This document shows positions 1 through 13,183 of a stretch of 64,000 nt of DNA, one piece after another (position 1 is the stretch's first letter; every line of letters begins with the position of its first letter). The stretch lies in NCBI GenBank assembly GCA_029204225.1, contig MU831917.1, positions 1 through 64,000 on the forward strand, read 5' to 3'. The notes under the pieces were generated by a model that was not told the DNA's origin, ran no database searches, and saw nothing but the letters and a program-made list of their open reading frames with translations. This DNA is from Diphasiastrum complanatum (Eukaryota; Streptophyta; Lycopodiopsida; Lycopodiales; Lycopodiaceae). Both the position numbers and the translations under genes were made by a program.

Positions 1-25
1 TCTCTCTCTCTCTCTCTCTCTCTCT
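1..25. repeat. (TC)n microsatellite, cut by window edge
   Basis: Pure TC dinucleotide run at the left edge; its true length is not visible. Confidence 0.9.
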
Positions 26-154
26 AGTTGTTTTGCAGCTTAACTAGTGGAAGAAGAAGCCATCTCCAAGGCTCCTAGTTGGATCGGACTTGACTCGCCA
101 TTGTACTACACATGACACCTAGACACTTCCTCTCAGAGGAACTAGGCTTAACAT

Positions 155-171
155 TGGCGTCGTTGTCGGGG
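155..171 (+). other. Degenerate tRNA-Asp primer-binding site of a Ty3 element
   Basis: TGGCGTCGTTGTCGGGG differs from the tRNA-Asp complement TGGCGCCGTTGCCGGGG at two positions, both C to T. Such a site follows the 5' LTR in plant Athila/Tat-type Ty3 elements, so a plus-strand element probably starts here with its LTR left of or at the window edge. The site is clear; the missing LTR is inferred. Confidence 0.7.
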
Positions 172-261
172 ATCCAAATGGCTCTTCCTCCCACTATTCT
201 AGGTACCATTTTTTGGACATTATTCTACTCTCCATTTTCTGCTCAATATTTTATTGATTTT

Positions 262-690
262 TTGCTGTCCATCAGCAACTTTAAAAATTTCTCTACAATT
301 CCTGAGCTACCATTTGAGTTTGTCCTCTTCACTGAAGATAATCGAAAAACCTCCAAAAGTTATTGCATTTTGAAAATTGGCACTGTAATTAATGTGCAGA
401 GTTATTGTCTATGACAGTTTTTTGCCAATCTTTTTTGCATAAGTTTGAAAATTTCTCTACACTTTTTGAGCCACCATTTGAGTTTGCTCTCTTCATTGAA
501 GATTCTCCTAATCTTGTTGTATCAAATATCCAAGGGGAGAAGCTAGATCGCAAAACATCAAAAGGTTATTACATTTTGAAAATTGGCACTGAACAATTTT
601 TTGCCAGTGTTTCTGCATAACTTTGAAAATTTCTCTACACATTTTGAGCCACCATCTAAGTTTGCCCTCTTCAACAAAGACAACTTGTGC
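262..690 (+). repeat. Three diverged ~154-178 bp tandem units in a retroelement leader
   Basis: Near 263, 417 and 595 the same phrase recurs: a TTTTGCC/TGCTG start, a TTTGAAAATTTCTCTACA core, then a GAGCCACCATTTGAGTTTG-like tail. The second unit carries an extra ~25 bp. The array lies just downstream of the degenerate primer-binding site. Short open stretches here reflect the repeat and do not look like genes. Confidence 0.65.
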
Positions 691-765
691 AGATGGTACC
701 ATCAGTTTTCCTTGGGTGCCAAGGAAATTGTTGGAAAGATCCATGCCTACGACCTGCATATTCAA

Positions 766-1000
766 GAGAAAGGATGCAGCTGTTCCAACACACAGACGAG
801 ATGACCAACAACATAGAGATGTTGTCTGAGCAGATCACATCTCTGGAGGCTGACAATAAGATGCTGAATGAGCGAAATCAGTCTCTGGGATGACTACTTC
901 AGAAGTCGACTGAGGAAGCCTAGTCTTTCCAAGATAGCAATAAGGCACTTTAGGCCAAATCTGCAAAATTGTAGAAAAAATATGATTTATTAACAACCAA
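766..1000 (+). pseudogene. Coiled-coil ORF remnant of a retroelement
   Basis: From about 766 the plus strand reads a heptad-like peptide (MTNNIEMLSEQITSLEADNK and on), then continues with several stops through a Lys/Gln/Ser-rich stretch to about 1,000. The leucine and isoleucine spacing suggests a coiled coil. The accessory proteins of the Ty3 elements elsewhere in this window also have a long coiled coil, so this may be a decayed relative, but no signature outside the coil supports that. It could equally be chance low complexity. Confidence 0.3.
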
Positions 1001-1438
1001 CTTAATAAGGTCAAGGCAGAAAATGCTTTTCTGATGCTCCTACACATCCACCCTCACTGTCTTCTGCCTGCACTCACATGAGCCATTCTCCCTCCCAAAA
1101 CTCAACTGAACAACCTCTCACTACTACAGATGCTGAAAACCAAACACAACTCCATCACTATCTCATGGACATCGGTACACTCAGCCATCTCCTACAACAT
1201 CAGACTCCTAACCTGCATGCTCTCTCCTGCCTCCCTTCCTCTGACCTGAATAGAACAAGAGCTCCATATCCATACCTAACAGAACTACACACTCCATCCC
1301 TTCCGCTGCTCTACACAGCCCTGCCCTTCATCCTTGCCTGACTGCGCTACACATTCACTCCCTCACTGGCTGAACCACCTGCACACTCACGTAGCCTCCA
1401 TCGCCATCTCCACATAGCCACCCTACTTCAGCCTCCCC
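1001..1438. other. No gene seen
   Basis: C-rich, CTC/CCT-rich sequence with one short open stretch at 1078-1341 of biased composition (Pro, Leu, Thr, His). I see no motif in it. Confidence 0.5.
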
Positions 1439-1915
1439 TTCATGCCCCTTCAGAACTTGACCGGCTTAGAAAACTTGACCGGATAGGCATGGAAGAAGTC
1501 TCGACCGACTTCAAAGAAACTCAACTGAGTCAAAAAGCTTCACGAAATCTCGACCGGATGGTTGATAGTTAAAATCTCAACTGGATCACCGTTTTGAAAA
1601 ATCTCAACCGGATGACCGTTTTGAAAAATCTCAACCGGATGCCCATCGCTTAAATCTCGACCGGTGTCATCTTGATCGGATAGCCTTGCTAAAATATCGA
1701 TCGGCTTTTAGCCTGTCGAATCTCAACCGGATTACCATATCACTACATCTCGACCGGACCAGACCACATCCATCCCATCTCTACCAGATACCCTACATCC
1801 CATCTCGACCGGATAACATACATCCCATCTCGACCAGACCACTCCACCAATCCATCTTGATTGGACCAAATTTTTGACTGGAATCTTTGATTCACATTTC
1901 GATTGGACCACCATA
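1439..1915 (+). repeat. Degenerate array of TCTCAACCGGA / TCTCGACCGGA motif
   Basis: The core TCT(C)(A/G)ACCGGA recurs roughly every 25-35 bp from 1,459 to about 1,910, with spacers such as TGACCGTTTTGAAAAA. The same core, on the minus strand, forms the arrays inside element E2 (33.2-33.6, 34.17-34.6 and 40.3-40.9 kb). Its orientation relative to the presumed plus-strand element here matches that in E2. Confidence 0.75.
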
Positions 1916-2183
1916 TTCACAGAGCCAAGAGCTCAAAAAAATAATATAAAATAAAGTCAGTACCACCAAAAAAAAATCCCAAAAACACAACTTATACCAA
2001 TAGAAAGCCCTTTCAATACTGAATCTCTCCCTTGACTTCCCTACTAGCCAAAAAAAATCCCTAAAAAATCAAAAACAAAAAAACATCGAAAACTCATGTG
2101 TCAATACACAATGGAACACCATCCTGATCCCGATACAACAGTAGATTAATAGCCCAAGATGGTGTCACCTTCCACTGAATAAG
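1916..2183. other. No gene seen
   Basis: A-rich spacer between the motif array and a minus-strand gag remnant. Confidence 0.5.
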
Positions 2184-3146
2184 CTAGACACAATCGGTAC
2201 TCTCGAATGAGGTCCCAAATATACGAGCCATCCACAAACCCTTTCGAGAGCCAACAACCTGATAGAGCCGAGTCTTCACGTGTCTGAAACCCTTAGGATC
2301 TGATGCCTCCAATTTTTGATCAAACTGTGCCGTAAGTTGTTCCATCTGCTGCTTGTGTAATTTCGTCATTTGCTCCATCAACAGATTTGTTGATATGTTG
2401 GAAGCTTTGGATGATGATGCTATCGAGGGAGTTGGATTAGGGATAGTCAAATATGTTTTATCGTCTAAACCCTCGTCTTCTTCCCTAATGGTGTCTTCCA
2501 TTGCTTTTTACAATGTAGCATACTTCTCCCATCTTTTCAGCTCTTTTCTGATACTTCGTGTAACCCCGCGAGGAACCACATAATGACCACATGATCGGGG
2601 GTTAGGGCTACGTTGCATTTGGATCTCAAGTGTTTGACCCGTTCTTTTTCCCATTTTCACTTTGCTCAACAGGAGAAACAGATCTTCCAGGAACCTTTTT
2701 GGTTGAAAGCACGTGATGAGAGCCGCTTTAACCCCTTCCCAAGTGGACTTTTCTTCGTTTGAGAGATTAAAAAACCAATCTTGCGTTGCCATAATCAGTG
2801 ACATCAGAAGCAACATCAAATTTTTCGTCGGTGTCCGTTCGCCATAGATCTCGCATGCTTGCTCGTAGATATGGAGGAATCTAATCGAATCTGACGATCC
2901 ATCATATTTTGGCATCTTGAACTGAGGTGCCCTCCGAACTGCTTGCAGGGATGCAACATGAACAAGTGGGTCCATTGGATTCATTTCTACTGGTTCTGCT
3001 TCTACCTCGATTTGCGCGACTGCTACTCCGGGTAGGTTTAGAGCTTGATTTGCAACTCTTCTCGGTACTGATCGTCTGAGTCTCAGATTCATTTGATGAT
3101 GGAGATGTCCAGGGTAGCTGGTTGTTGATGGATCTGTGGACCTCAA
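2184..3146 (-). pseudogene. gag: Ty3/gypsy gag remnant
   Basis: Two minus-strand open pieces (3146-2508 and 2501-2184) together resemble the gag of E3 at 48.2-49.0 kb. Shared features in order are: an RRAPQFKMPKYDG segment matching RRAPRLDLLKYNG; an RFLHIYEQACEIYGE segment; a W-x2-V-K-x-A-L-I-T-x-F-x-P segment of the retrotransposon gag (capsid) fold; FLLLSKVKMGKR; and IREEDE before a Gln-rich helix ending LTAQFDQKLE. The zinc knuckles are missing and the frame shifts near 2,505. It is a dead capsid gene of the E1/E3/E4 lineage or a close relative. Confidence 0.8.
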
Positions 3147-3552
3147 GCTAGATCTTAGGAATCTGATCAGTCTGGATGGCCGAAAGTGTGATTGTAGACC
3201 CCTTACGGTGGTTTTTCCTTGATAACTTTTTGATCCTTGTTTAGTTTAGGTCAATTGGTCAAATGACATTTTAGCAGCTATAAATAGTAGTACCATCATG
3301 GAGAAAGTATAATTGTATTATCTTTTGATGGAGAATTCATCTCTTTTGATTCTATGTCCATCTTATGTGTATTTCTCAAGATATCTTTATGTTTATTTTG
3401 TAGAATGTGTTTTTTCTTCTTGATATTCAATCATGTGAATGATTGTATGTTGCTACTGTTGTATAGATAGGGACAATACCATATTGTATCTAAGTGCTTA
3501 TGATCAGGTCTTCATGAATTTTCAAGTTCTAGCATGTGTAAAGTGATGATTT
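3147..3552. other. No gene seen
   Basis: AT-rich sequence between two gag remnants; no convincing frame. Confidence 0.5.
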
Positions 3553-3747
3553 CTATCCTGCTCCAGTTAAGGCCAGTTTATCTTGTGAAAAAACTTCACT
3601 ATAAACCTCACATGATTTCGAGAAGATTTTGAGAAATTTGACAAGATCAGATAACCCATTATACTTTGGTATCTCTAGACGAGGTGATCTTCTAGACAAT
3701 AACTTGTGGAGCGGGAAACAGAGGTTCAGGCGGATGCTGATCATCAT
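3553..3747 (-). pseudogene. gag: Second gag N-terminal remnant
   Basis: The minus strand reads RRSPRLEIPKYNGLSDLVKF followed by SCEVYSEVFSQDKL, matching the E3 gag start (RRAPRLDLLKYNG ... YEVYGEIYSQDKL at 48,275-48,390) but stopping before the capsid core. It lies upstream (on the minus strand) of the 2184-3146 gag piece and repeats that gene's N-terminus, so two separate gag copies or a duplication are present. Only about 60 residues remain. Confidence 0.65.
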
Positions 3748-5567
<1,820 letters not shown>

Positions 5568-5584
5568 TGCCACCGTTGTCAGAG
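5568..5584 (+). other. Strongly degenerate tRNA-Asp-like primer-binding site
   Basis: TGCCACCGTTGTCAGAG matches 12 of 17 positions of the tRNA-Asp complement. All five mismatches fall at C or G positions, and four of them are transitions. It lies 130 bp before a plus-strand gag remnant, the expected order. Confidence 0.45.
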
Positions 5585-5711
5585 ATAGCCAATTAAAGTT
5601 GATACAAACTGATAACTCCATCTCCATCCCCATTGTATATCATACAGAGCTACTCAACTAGAAAGATATCGAAAACTTTGAGAAGAATTTTTCAAAAGAC
5701 TTCAGAAAATT

Positions 5712-6813
5712 TTGCAAAGAGGAGAATCACCTTTCTTGAATTTTAATCCTGAAAATCTACCTGAAGACCCTCTTCCTAAAGCTTCTGCTGTAGCTGAACC
5801 AGCTGCTGAAGTCGTAAATCCAGAACCAGATCCTGATCCAGAGCCAGAGCCTGAAACTGAACTAGAACCAATGATGGAAGGCCTTGGTCCACGTTTCACT
5901 TCAATCTCGAAGATCGAATATGATTATTTTAAAGGAATGTCTTCAGATGATGTAGTTCAAGTCGATTGCTAACTCGAACAACGAAGGTCCTGATGCTGAC
6001 AAGTTGTGGACCTTTCTTGGTCTTCTGAGAAAGCAAGCATGCATATACATCCAAGTTGAACTAGGACGTGTAGCTACCTGGTTACTACTGAAAGATGCGT
6101 TTTCGAACCAGTTTAGAAAAATTGGCTATTCGTCTAGAATTCTCAGACGACTCAATAATGTTTAGAAGAAGAGTAAAGAATCTCTTCGAAGGTACACACG
6201 AAAAGTAAAGAATCTAATTGAAAAACTAACTGATGTATACTCTGTCGTGATGCGGATTGAGTGGTTTTTGGCAAGTATACCAGTGAAAATTGATCGATAC
6301 TGCAGACAAGGAGATATGACTTCTTTATCAGCAGTCATAGCAAGTGCTGAGAACTATGACGGATCTAAGTCTGAATCCAGTTCAAGTTCTTCCAGTTCCG
6401 ATTCTGATTCCATTGACTCATTAGATACAGAAGCTGATGATACAAAACGAAGAAAGAAACGAAAGTCCAAACAAAAGAAAGATATCAAAATCATTCAGGA
6501 TAAGTCTGCGACCTCTAAGGTTGATAAACTTTGGAAGAGTAATATAACTAATCTTAATAAGAAGTTCAACGATTTGAAAGTTCAAATCTCAGAAGTTGCA
6601 AACAAAAGACCGAAAGCTTGTTCTTTGAACTCAGGACTATGGTATACGAAATGCGGTACATCTGGACATTTTAAAGAAGAATGTAGATCTGTGAACGTAA
6701 AATATGTCGAAGATCCTTCTCAGGAAGTGCTTTTTATATTTCAAGATGATGCAACTACCAATTATGTTCAAGGTCTTGTAGCACCATTCCAACAAGGCAA
6801 ACCAAAGTTTGCA
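5712..6813 (+). pseudogene. gag: Ty3/gypsy gag remnant with broken zinc knuckle
   Basis: Plus-strand coding remnant in at least two frames (5712-5972 and about 6060-6813). In order: a Pro/Glu repeat (PEPDPDPEPEPETELEP); a capsid-like stretch at about 6,060-6,300 (WLLLKDAFSNQFRKIGYSSR ... RYTRKVKNLIEKLTD); a Ser/Asp-rich acidic run with adjacent Lys/Arg block (KRRKKRKSKQKK); and a nucleocapsid knuckle YTKCGTSGHFKEEC at about 6,640-6,680. The first knuckle cysteine is Tyr, a probable TGT-to-TAT change, so zinc binding is lost. The frame runs straight into the minus-strand LTR at 6814, so E1 inserted into this gag gene. It is diverged from the E3 gag and belongs to another lineage. Confidence 0.75.
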
Positions 6814-7548
6814 TGTAGTGGGTCTCTTTCCTTGGCTAACCTGAATCCAAGATCTAGTCAATCTAACATCAAAGAGACGAAGTTAGTTGTCACGTGAAGG
6901 TTTGTTCCCATGAGAGTGATAGTATAGTTCAGATTTCAACATGAATGGAGGATCCAAATCTAATTCTAACATCCATTAACCCTAACCATTAACACTACGC
7001 ATCCACAACAAAGATAGCTTACTCTTTCTCTCTCTCCCTTTCTCTCTCATAAAAAGTATAATAACAGACAAACCCAATAACATTCAGATCCAACAATTAA
7101 GAAAAACCAAAGAAAACATGAGAGATGGAGGAAAAGTGATAGAGAGCAAGGACATTCATCAATCCATTCCTGAAGAGAACCAATCTGCTTTATTGAAATG
7201 AGGAAATGAACATGTGTAGGAACTTGAGTTGGTCCCTTTTTACAGTAGAGAGGAGGATCCTGGCCTCTGAATCCTATTGGTCCATTTCTGCCTCCCTAAT
7301 TATTCAAATTTAAAAAAGAGTGAGAACCATCCAAATTGGAGGGAAATCCAACTTTATTCACTAACTTGGCATTTAGGCCCTACGACATTAAAAGTCCCGC
7401 AAAAAGGCCTAAATCTCCTTTTATTGACTTTCTGATTAATCAAATCTCTATGTGATCATTGGGTTGGACTTACACACGCAGGGTGCCAAATCCCTCTCAC
7501 TTATTAAGTAGGGTTAGGGTTGTCTTGGGATCTGCAAATCCTTCAACA
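6814..7548 (-). repeat. 3' LTR of E1
   Basis: Runs TGTAGTGGGT...CTTCAACA on the plus strand, the reverse complement of the E3 LTRs, with substitutions and indels. It keeps the AATAAA-type signal (as TTTATTG near 7,190). Length 735 bp against 757 and 760 bp in E3. Five bases before it (6809-6813) are TTGCA; the partner target duplication is not recoverable because the 5' end is lost. Confidence 0.85.
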
Positions 7549-7570
7549 ATATCTCCTACCAAAACTGGTG
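7549..7570 (-). other. Polypurine tract of E1
   Basis: The minus strand reads CCAGTTTTGGTAGGAGATAT immediately before the LTR start TGTTGAAGG. E3 has the matching GTTTTGGTGGGGGATAC at the same place, which supports plus-strand priming here. Confidence 0.7.
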
Positions 7571-7727
7571 GCGGTCCCACGACACCTGCGAGATGTAGTT
7601 ATTGGGGACTTTTATTGGCTTCACGCCGAATCTTTATCAAATGGTACTGCACCTTCTCCATAAAATTGAGACGGGCAGTATTAAAATCCAAATTGTGGGG
7701 TAGAAAACAACGATGGGCTTTGGCAAT

Positions 7728-9375
7728 TCACTTTGAGGTCATCCATGATGTGAAGCGTGATTCCCAGGAGCCTCCCATCATTGCTGCACGAAAGTATAAA
7801 TGAGCAACCGACAACTGATCTTTGATATTCTCTGAGGCCATCAACTTATTTGGATCGAATGCCAGAGAAGGGAGACAATCATCCCATCGGGTTGCCTTTG
7901 ATGCCAACAGAGTTAGATCTTTTGCAAATAGTGCCGATTGTCGCACTGTCGGATCTGGAGAGTGGACATACTCTCTCTGGTATGCTTGTAAAGCCCGGTG
8001 GAAGTCCACTGATATTGTCCAACTGTAGAGCTGATGGATGATTGGCCAATTGGACGTATGGATGGTGATCTTGTCCATAGCCAATCCCAAATCCTTCTGT
8101 TTATTCCTTCTCGGCATTGGCACATAATAAGGATCGACCCACAATTGGTGAGGGCTGGCCACATAACTCCTGATTGAGTCCGGGGTTTTCTCAAACATGG
8201 TAACTCTCCATGTCGGCTGCTCTCCTAATGCAGGTATTTTGTCCAACTCTTTGTCGGCCTCTATCTCAGAGGGCTTGAACTTAAGGACCCATCCACCACG
8301 CGAGGACTCATGCGGATGTTGCGATAAGAAGCTCTGGATCCAGTCCTCAACGTTGATGGGCCTTCTGAATAGTGGTGTGGTCCTTAATGAGGATGGCACC
8401 CACTTGCACTGCCAATAAAATTGGTGGTTGTTCTGGTATGTCTGGAGCTCTCCCCTGGTCCATGCCCAAATCCAACCCTGTGTCCATTGGTACATCTTCT
8501 TGGCGCGTAGGGGAGAATTGCGGCATGACCGATACGGGGATTTGTGGTCCGACTTCCAATACCTGAGCAGCTGCTTTTTCATAGGCGCTGATGGTTTCTT
8601 TAGCCTTGGCCAACTCAGTTGAAGCTACTCCTTTGAATCTGTCAAAGCGGCCTTGGAATCCCTAAAGGGCCACTTTGTACGTTTTCACTTTCTTGAACAA
8701 ATACGCGATCTCCGTCGGTGTGACCGGATGATCTAGTATTTGCATCTGAAGATACGCATCACGCTCAAGGGTGGTCACATCCAATTCACCTTGAAGACGT
8801 GTGCGATCCTGCTCCACCATCTACAATTGACCCTTTAGCATTTGCACCTGTTGTTTTGCATCCTGCACAGCCTTATCCACCTGATCCTATGCGGTTGTCA
8901 GGGCGTTTTGCAGGGAGCTGACGTATCCTTCCAGGCGATCAGCTTGTTGCTGGGCCATCTTCTTTTCAGCTTCAGATTTGTCTTCGTGCTGCTTGGCAAT
9001 CTTCAAGTCTCGATCCAGCTGGACAATCTTCTGGCTGATGAGCGTGTTTTCCAATCCCAGGTCTAAAATTCTCTGTTTCATTTCTTTTTTCTTGTCAAGC
9101 AAAGACTAGATCACTTGCGCAAGGCTTGAAACCAAACCGAGAGCATCACTAGAATATACTATTGTGGAGGCGGCAGGAGCAGGAGGACCTAATGGTACTG
9201 TCCTTGGTTGGCATGAAATAGATGCCGGTACATCTTCTTCTTCAAAAATATCTTTGTCCTCAAAACCCTCAGGCATGGTGGCATCGAACTCCTTCGGAAA
9301 TAAACCTTTATTTGAATGAATTGAAGTACTGAGAGCCTGACTAGAGGCAAAAAAACAATGACTCAATTGGTACAA
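7728..9375 (-). pseudogene. Accessory ORF of E1 (coiled coil plus conserved C-domain)
   Basis: Minus-strand protein remnant homologous to the accessory ORFs of E3 and E4. Order: an acidic segment (PEGFEDKDIFEEED); a long coiled coil from about 9,110 to 8,600 (LDKKKEMKQRILDLG ... AQQQADRLEGYVSSLQNALT); a Pro/Gln linker; then a C-domain at about 8,350-7,731 with SIRSYVASPHQL, DPYYVPMPRR, NWPIIHQ, DPTVRQSALFAKDLTLL and FRAAMMGGSWESRF, ending TSK-stop. The N-terminal DGY domain seen in E2 and E4 is missing. One frame is kept from 9375 to 8347, broken by TAG stops at 9106, 8887, 8821 and 8662; the other copies have Gln at each place. A frameshift follows near 8,350-8,450. Function is unknown; position after integrase and lack of membrane segments argue for a structural or regulatory role more than an envelope. 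Confidence 0.75.
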
Positions 9376-10137
9376 GTATTCATGCTTCTTTTCGAGTGCT
9401 AGGATCTTGCCTGTCCTATCAACTACTTTACACTGATCACATTCGAATTCTACTCTGTGTCCTATCTGTGATTCTGCTTATAGAGAGTAGACTCGTAGAT
9501 AAATTTGGTACATAAAGGACTTTAGAGAGTAGCTTAGACTGATCATTGGCAAAGTTTAATCTTATAGTGCCTTCACCGAGGTTTCTGGGGATCTGAACCT
9601 ATCAGGCGAACGTTTTTCAGGGCTGGCAAAGGATTAACCTTCGCCCAAGAGGGTCCTTCACCTAGAAACTGTCATAAATGTATTTTTTCAAGATTTGAGG
9701 CTATGGCCACCCTAATTTTGACATTTTAAGATCATTTACTAGGTCGACAAAGGTTCATAATGAGGGTAAGGTGCTCGACAAAGGTTCCCAAAATGGCATA
9801 TTACTGATCTTTCGTCTAACTCAAAAACTGGATTTTTCTTGGACAGGAACCTTCGCCCAACTCAAATTAGATAAATCTGAAGTGGATGTATAGTCTAGAG
9901 GCTCAACGAAGGTTTCTGATACTACATAGGCCAAATCTGACCAAAACAGTGATTTTCCAAGTCATTTTTCATCAAAAAAACTGTTTTTCCTTTTCCCCAT
10001 GTTGATGACTTTTCTGACTTTTGCTCATCAATCTTTTCTCAATTTTTTTTTTCTGTCTTTTTCACACAAAAACTGAACAAATGAAATATTGAAAACAATA
10101 AATTGAAAAACAAATAAAATTAAAAAAATCCTTGAGA
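9376..10137 (-). other. Noncoding gap between integrase and accessory ORF
   Basis: No gene. Contains repeated GAAGGTT/AACCTTCGCC-type phrases (near 9,580, 9,628, 9,745, 9,780, 9,850 and 9,905), as in the E3 leader, then AT-rich sequence. The N-terminal part of the accessory ORF would be expected here and appears to have been replaced or lost. Confidence 0.5.
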
Positions 10138-12243
10138 TCAAGCTTGTTGATCTGGTGGAACCGGCTGCAAAAACTTGCGTAATCGGCTGCCATTCACCGG
10201 AGTATCAAATCTTTTTCCATCCAAGTGCTCAAGAATTACTGCACCATAGTTCAGGATTTCCTTCACTTTATACGGGCCTTCACCGGTAAACTTCAATTTT
10301 CCCTTGATCAGCTTGGTTTTGTACATCAATGCAAGATCTTCTGCTTTCAGATCCTTTTTGTGCAATCGACGATCGTGCCATGCCTTCCGGCGGGCTTTCT
10401 CTGCTGCTAAGGCATGAACTGCCATCAATCGGGTTTCACATAATTTGTGCAACGGTTCATGACGTAGTTATAAAGACTTATCATCATTTAACTGTTCTGT
10501 TGTCGCTATGCGTAAAAATGAGATTAAAAATTTAATCGGCATGACAACATCTTGACCATAGACCAGTTGAAAGGGTGTTTGATTTGTACAATTTTTATAA
10601 GCGGTTCTGAATGCCCATAATGTTGCATACAAATTATGTTCCCAATCAGACCGACTCGCTTCAACTGTCTTTGTCATAATGGTGCAGAGAATCTTATTGG
10701 AAGATTCAGCTTGGCCATTCCCTCTGGGATAGTAGGGAGTGCTAAATCTGTGTATCACAAAAAAATCTTCCAGTAAACACTTTATTGTTTGATTAACAAA
10801 GTGTGTACCCCGGTCACTGACAATCTCAATCGGACATCCAAATTTGATTATAATATTTTCATACTAAAACTTGGCCGTAGATTTTGCATCAACAACTTTG
10901 ACAGCTTTTGCTTCAATCCACTTGGTCATATAATCATTTGCTATGATAATGTATCGGGCCTGAGATCCTTGCGCAGCAGGATGTATAGGACCAACATAAT
11001 CTAGTCCCCATTTTTCAAACGGTGCTTGCGATAAAACCGGATGCAAGGGTTCATAGTTTTGTCGAGTAGGTCGTCGTGCTCGCTGGCAAACATCACATGT
11101 CTGAATAAAATTTTCAGTGTCCTTATGAAGCGTAGGCCACCAACAACCTAATTGCAAAAGTTTGCAAACAATGATATCTGTAGAGAAGTGTCCTACGCCC
11201 ATGCCGTCATGTGAAAACATGATTAAATCTGGGACTTCATGCGGTAAAACACATCTTTGTGGAATATTGTCTGATCCATGATGATACAATTGCCTTGCAA
11301 TCAATTGATAAGGTTGAGCCTTATGAATCAATTGTCTCTTTTGCACTTTTGTCAAGGAGTCATTCGGTTGTGCTAGCATTAGGTACTCAACAATATCCGC
11401 TGCCCACTCAGAAACTGCTTCGACATAGAACAATGCCGCATCTGGTAATTCATCATCCACTTTAGTGTTAATTGGTGTGGATTCTATTCGTGAAACGTGA
11501 TCGGCTAGATAATGTTGCTTCCCCTTTCGAACCACAATTCGAAAGTCAAATTCAGTCAATAACATAAACCATCTTGCAATACGTCCAGTATTGCATATCT
11601 TGTTTACCAAGTAAAGTAATGGCTGGTGATCTATATAAAATGCAAAGTGCGTTTCCATGAGGTAGTGACGAAATTTTCGAACAGAAAAAATCATGGCTAA
11701 TGCTTCACGTTTTGTTGTTGAATAATTCTTCTCTGGATCTGTAAGCTGTCTGCTTGCAAATCGTATAGGATAATCCTTCTTAGAATCTCCTGGCTGCGTC
11801 AAAACTGATCCAATGACATATTTTGAGGCATCCGTATGGACATGAAATTCAACTGTCCAATCTAGTGAACACAGTTATGGTGCTGAAGTTAATGCTTGTT
11901 TTAATTTTTCAAAGGCTTCTAACATCTCAATTGTCCAAATAGGAACAATAGTAAGTTTGTATATAGGTCTTGCTAAATCCGCAAAGAAGATAATAAAAAT
12001 TCGATAGTAGTTCGCATCCAATAAACACATAAACTCCACGAATTGTTGTTGGCGGTGGCAATTCCACAATAACCTTGATCTTAGAAATAATCGGTGGCAA
12101 TACCATGTCTTGATATCACATGTCCAAGCACAACTCAGTGGGAAATCCATATCTGGCATTTTTCCGGATTTAGAGAAATTTGATATTTGCGACATCTTTC
12201 AAATACTTCCGAGTTTTTGTTTAAGTTGTCGCATTGTAACAGC
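10138..12243 (-). pseudogene. pol: E1 pol 3' half: RT end, RNase H and integrase
   Basis: From 12195 to 10138 the minus strand keeps one frame of 686 codons with stops at 11875 (TAA), 10864 (TAG) and 10468 (TAA). RT end: at about 12,240-12,090, in another frame, it reads FERCRKYQISLNPEKCQIWI, so RT has a frameshift. RNase H: HVHTDASKYVIGSVLTQ, KREALAMIFSVRKFRHYL and YIDHQPLLYL. Integrase: zinc-binding HDGMGVGHF ... CDVCQRARR; catalytic core D in WGLDYVGPIHP, D in IVSDRGTHF, E in GNGQAESSNK; C-terminal GPYKVKEILNYGAVILEHLDG. The DDE triad is intact. It would have copied the RNA and integrated the cDNA; as it stands it cannot make full-length protein. Confidence 0.92.
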
Positions 12244-12918
12244 CTCTAAAATAAAATTCATAGCATTATAATGGATAACCATAAACAAAACCTAAGAGGG
12301 GAAGAAGTTTTTATAAAATTGGCATTCAGGGAAGTTTGAAAATGGCCAAACACTCTGGAATGAGGTGTGAAGGTACAAAATATTACCATGGTGGGATCGT
12401 GGGCTGTCAACCCATTCTCCCATCCGTGCACAGGATCATGGGCTGTCAACCCACTTTCCTAGTTCAGAGAGTATACCTGATCCGACAATGTCAAGCATGT
12501 AGTTTATGACAACGCGAATCACAACAACAAACAACATAGTTAGTGATAGAAAAGTGGATTAGAATTTGTTTTTTCTCAAAAACAAAGTCGTGTATATTAA
12601 TACTCTTATGGAAATAGATTCTAAATTTTCTTTGAAAGTTTGTTCTCAATAGTTGGATTGAAAGCTGGAGTATTAATAATATGCAGTTCTTCTCAAAACT
12701 AAGGCTTGAATCAAGATCGTTGTAAATGGCATAGAATGTGTCTTGGAGCAAAATTAGCATCACCCTCTTGTTTTATGGAGTTATAACTTAATTGCCCTTC
12801 TATCCAACTCCTATCATTTGGCCAGATTTTAGAATAAAAAAGTTGAATTTCATGTTCAAGGTTTATTTATGAGGTCTGCTGCTATCTTCTACAATGCTCA
12901 TTGGGCTTGATTTTGCAT
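12244..12918. other. No gene seen; short direct duplication
   Basis: AT-rich flank beyond the E1 truncation. A phrase GGATC(G/A)TGGGCTGTCAACCCA occurs twice, about 42 bp apart (12,393 and 12,434). No coding signal. Confidence 0.5.
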
Positions 12919-13183
12919 AACGTAAAAACCTGCAGTTTTTTTTTGCAATTCATTTGAAAGTTGCCTTAAATGGCAAAAAATTTTACTTTTGGAAATTATA
13001 AGAGCAATGAATACATTACAGATTTGTGATGCACTTTTGTTATTTTTAGAAAATTTAAGAGTCACCTTACGTATTTTGTAAGGTACACTTTTTATTTTTG
13101 AAAAGTCGCACAAATCCAACTTGCTACTTTTGGAAGTCGACTTTTTTAAAATAGAAAAAAAAAACCCTCAGGTGTTTTACGCA
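12919..13183. mobile_element. MITE-like element, copy 1
   Basis: Left end ATAACGTAAAAACCTGCAG and right end CAGGTGTTTTACGCAGG form imperfect terminal inverted repeats around AT-rich sequence with internal CCTTAC/GTAAGG repeats. A second copy with the same ends and interior lies at 25,421-25,682. Size near 265 bp with no coding capacity fits a miniature inverted-repeat element. Target duplication not established. Confidence 0.65.

Larger units (their letters stand above)
6814..12243 (-). mobile_element. E1: 5'-truncated Ty3/gypsy retrotransposon with accessory ORF
   Basis: Reading the minus strand: the end of reverse transcriptase, RNase H, integrase (to 10138), a 760-bp noncoding gap, accessory ORF (9375-7728), polypurine tract and 3' LTR (7548-6814). 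Protease, gag, most of RT and the 5' LTR are absent. Homology stops near 12,243, so this copy is truncated. It shares its LTR family with E3 and E4. The insertion target at the low end is a foreign gag gene. Confidence 0.85.

Noticed and set aside
1686-1877. ORF in the TCTCGACCGGA array at 1.7-1.9 kb
   Set aside because: Product of the degenerate repeat; no start context or homology.
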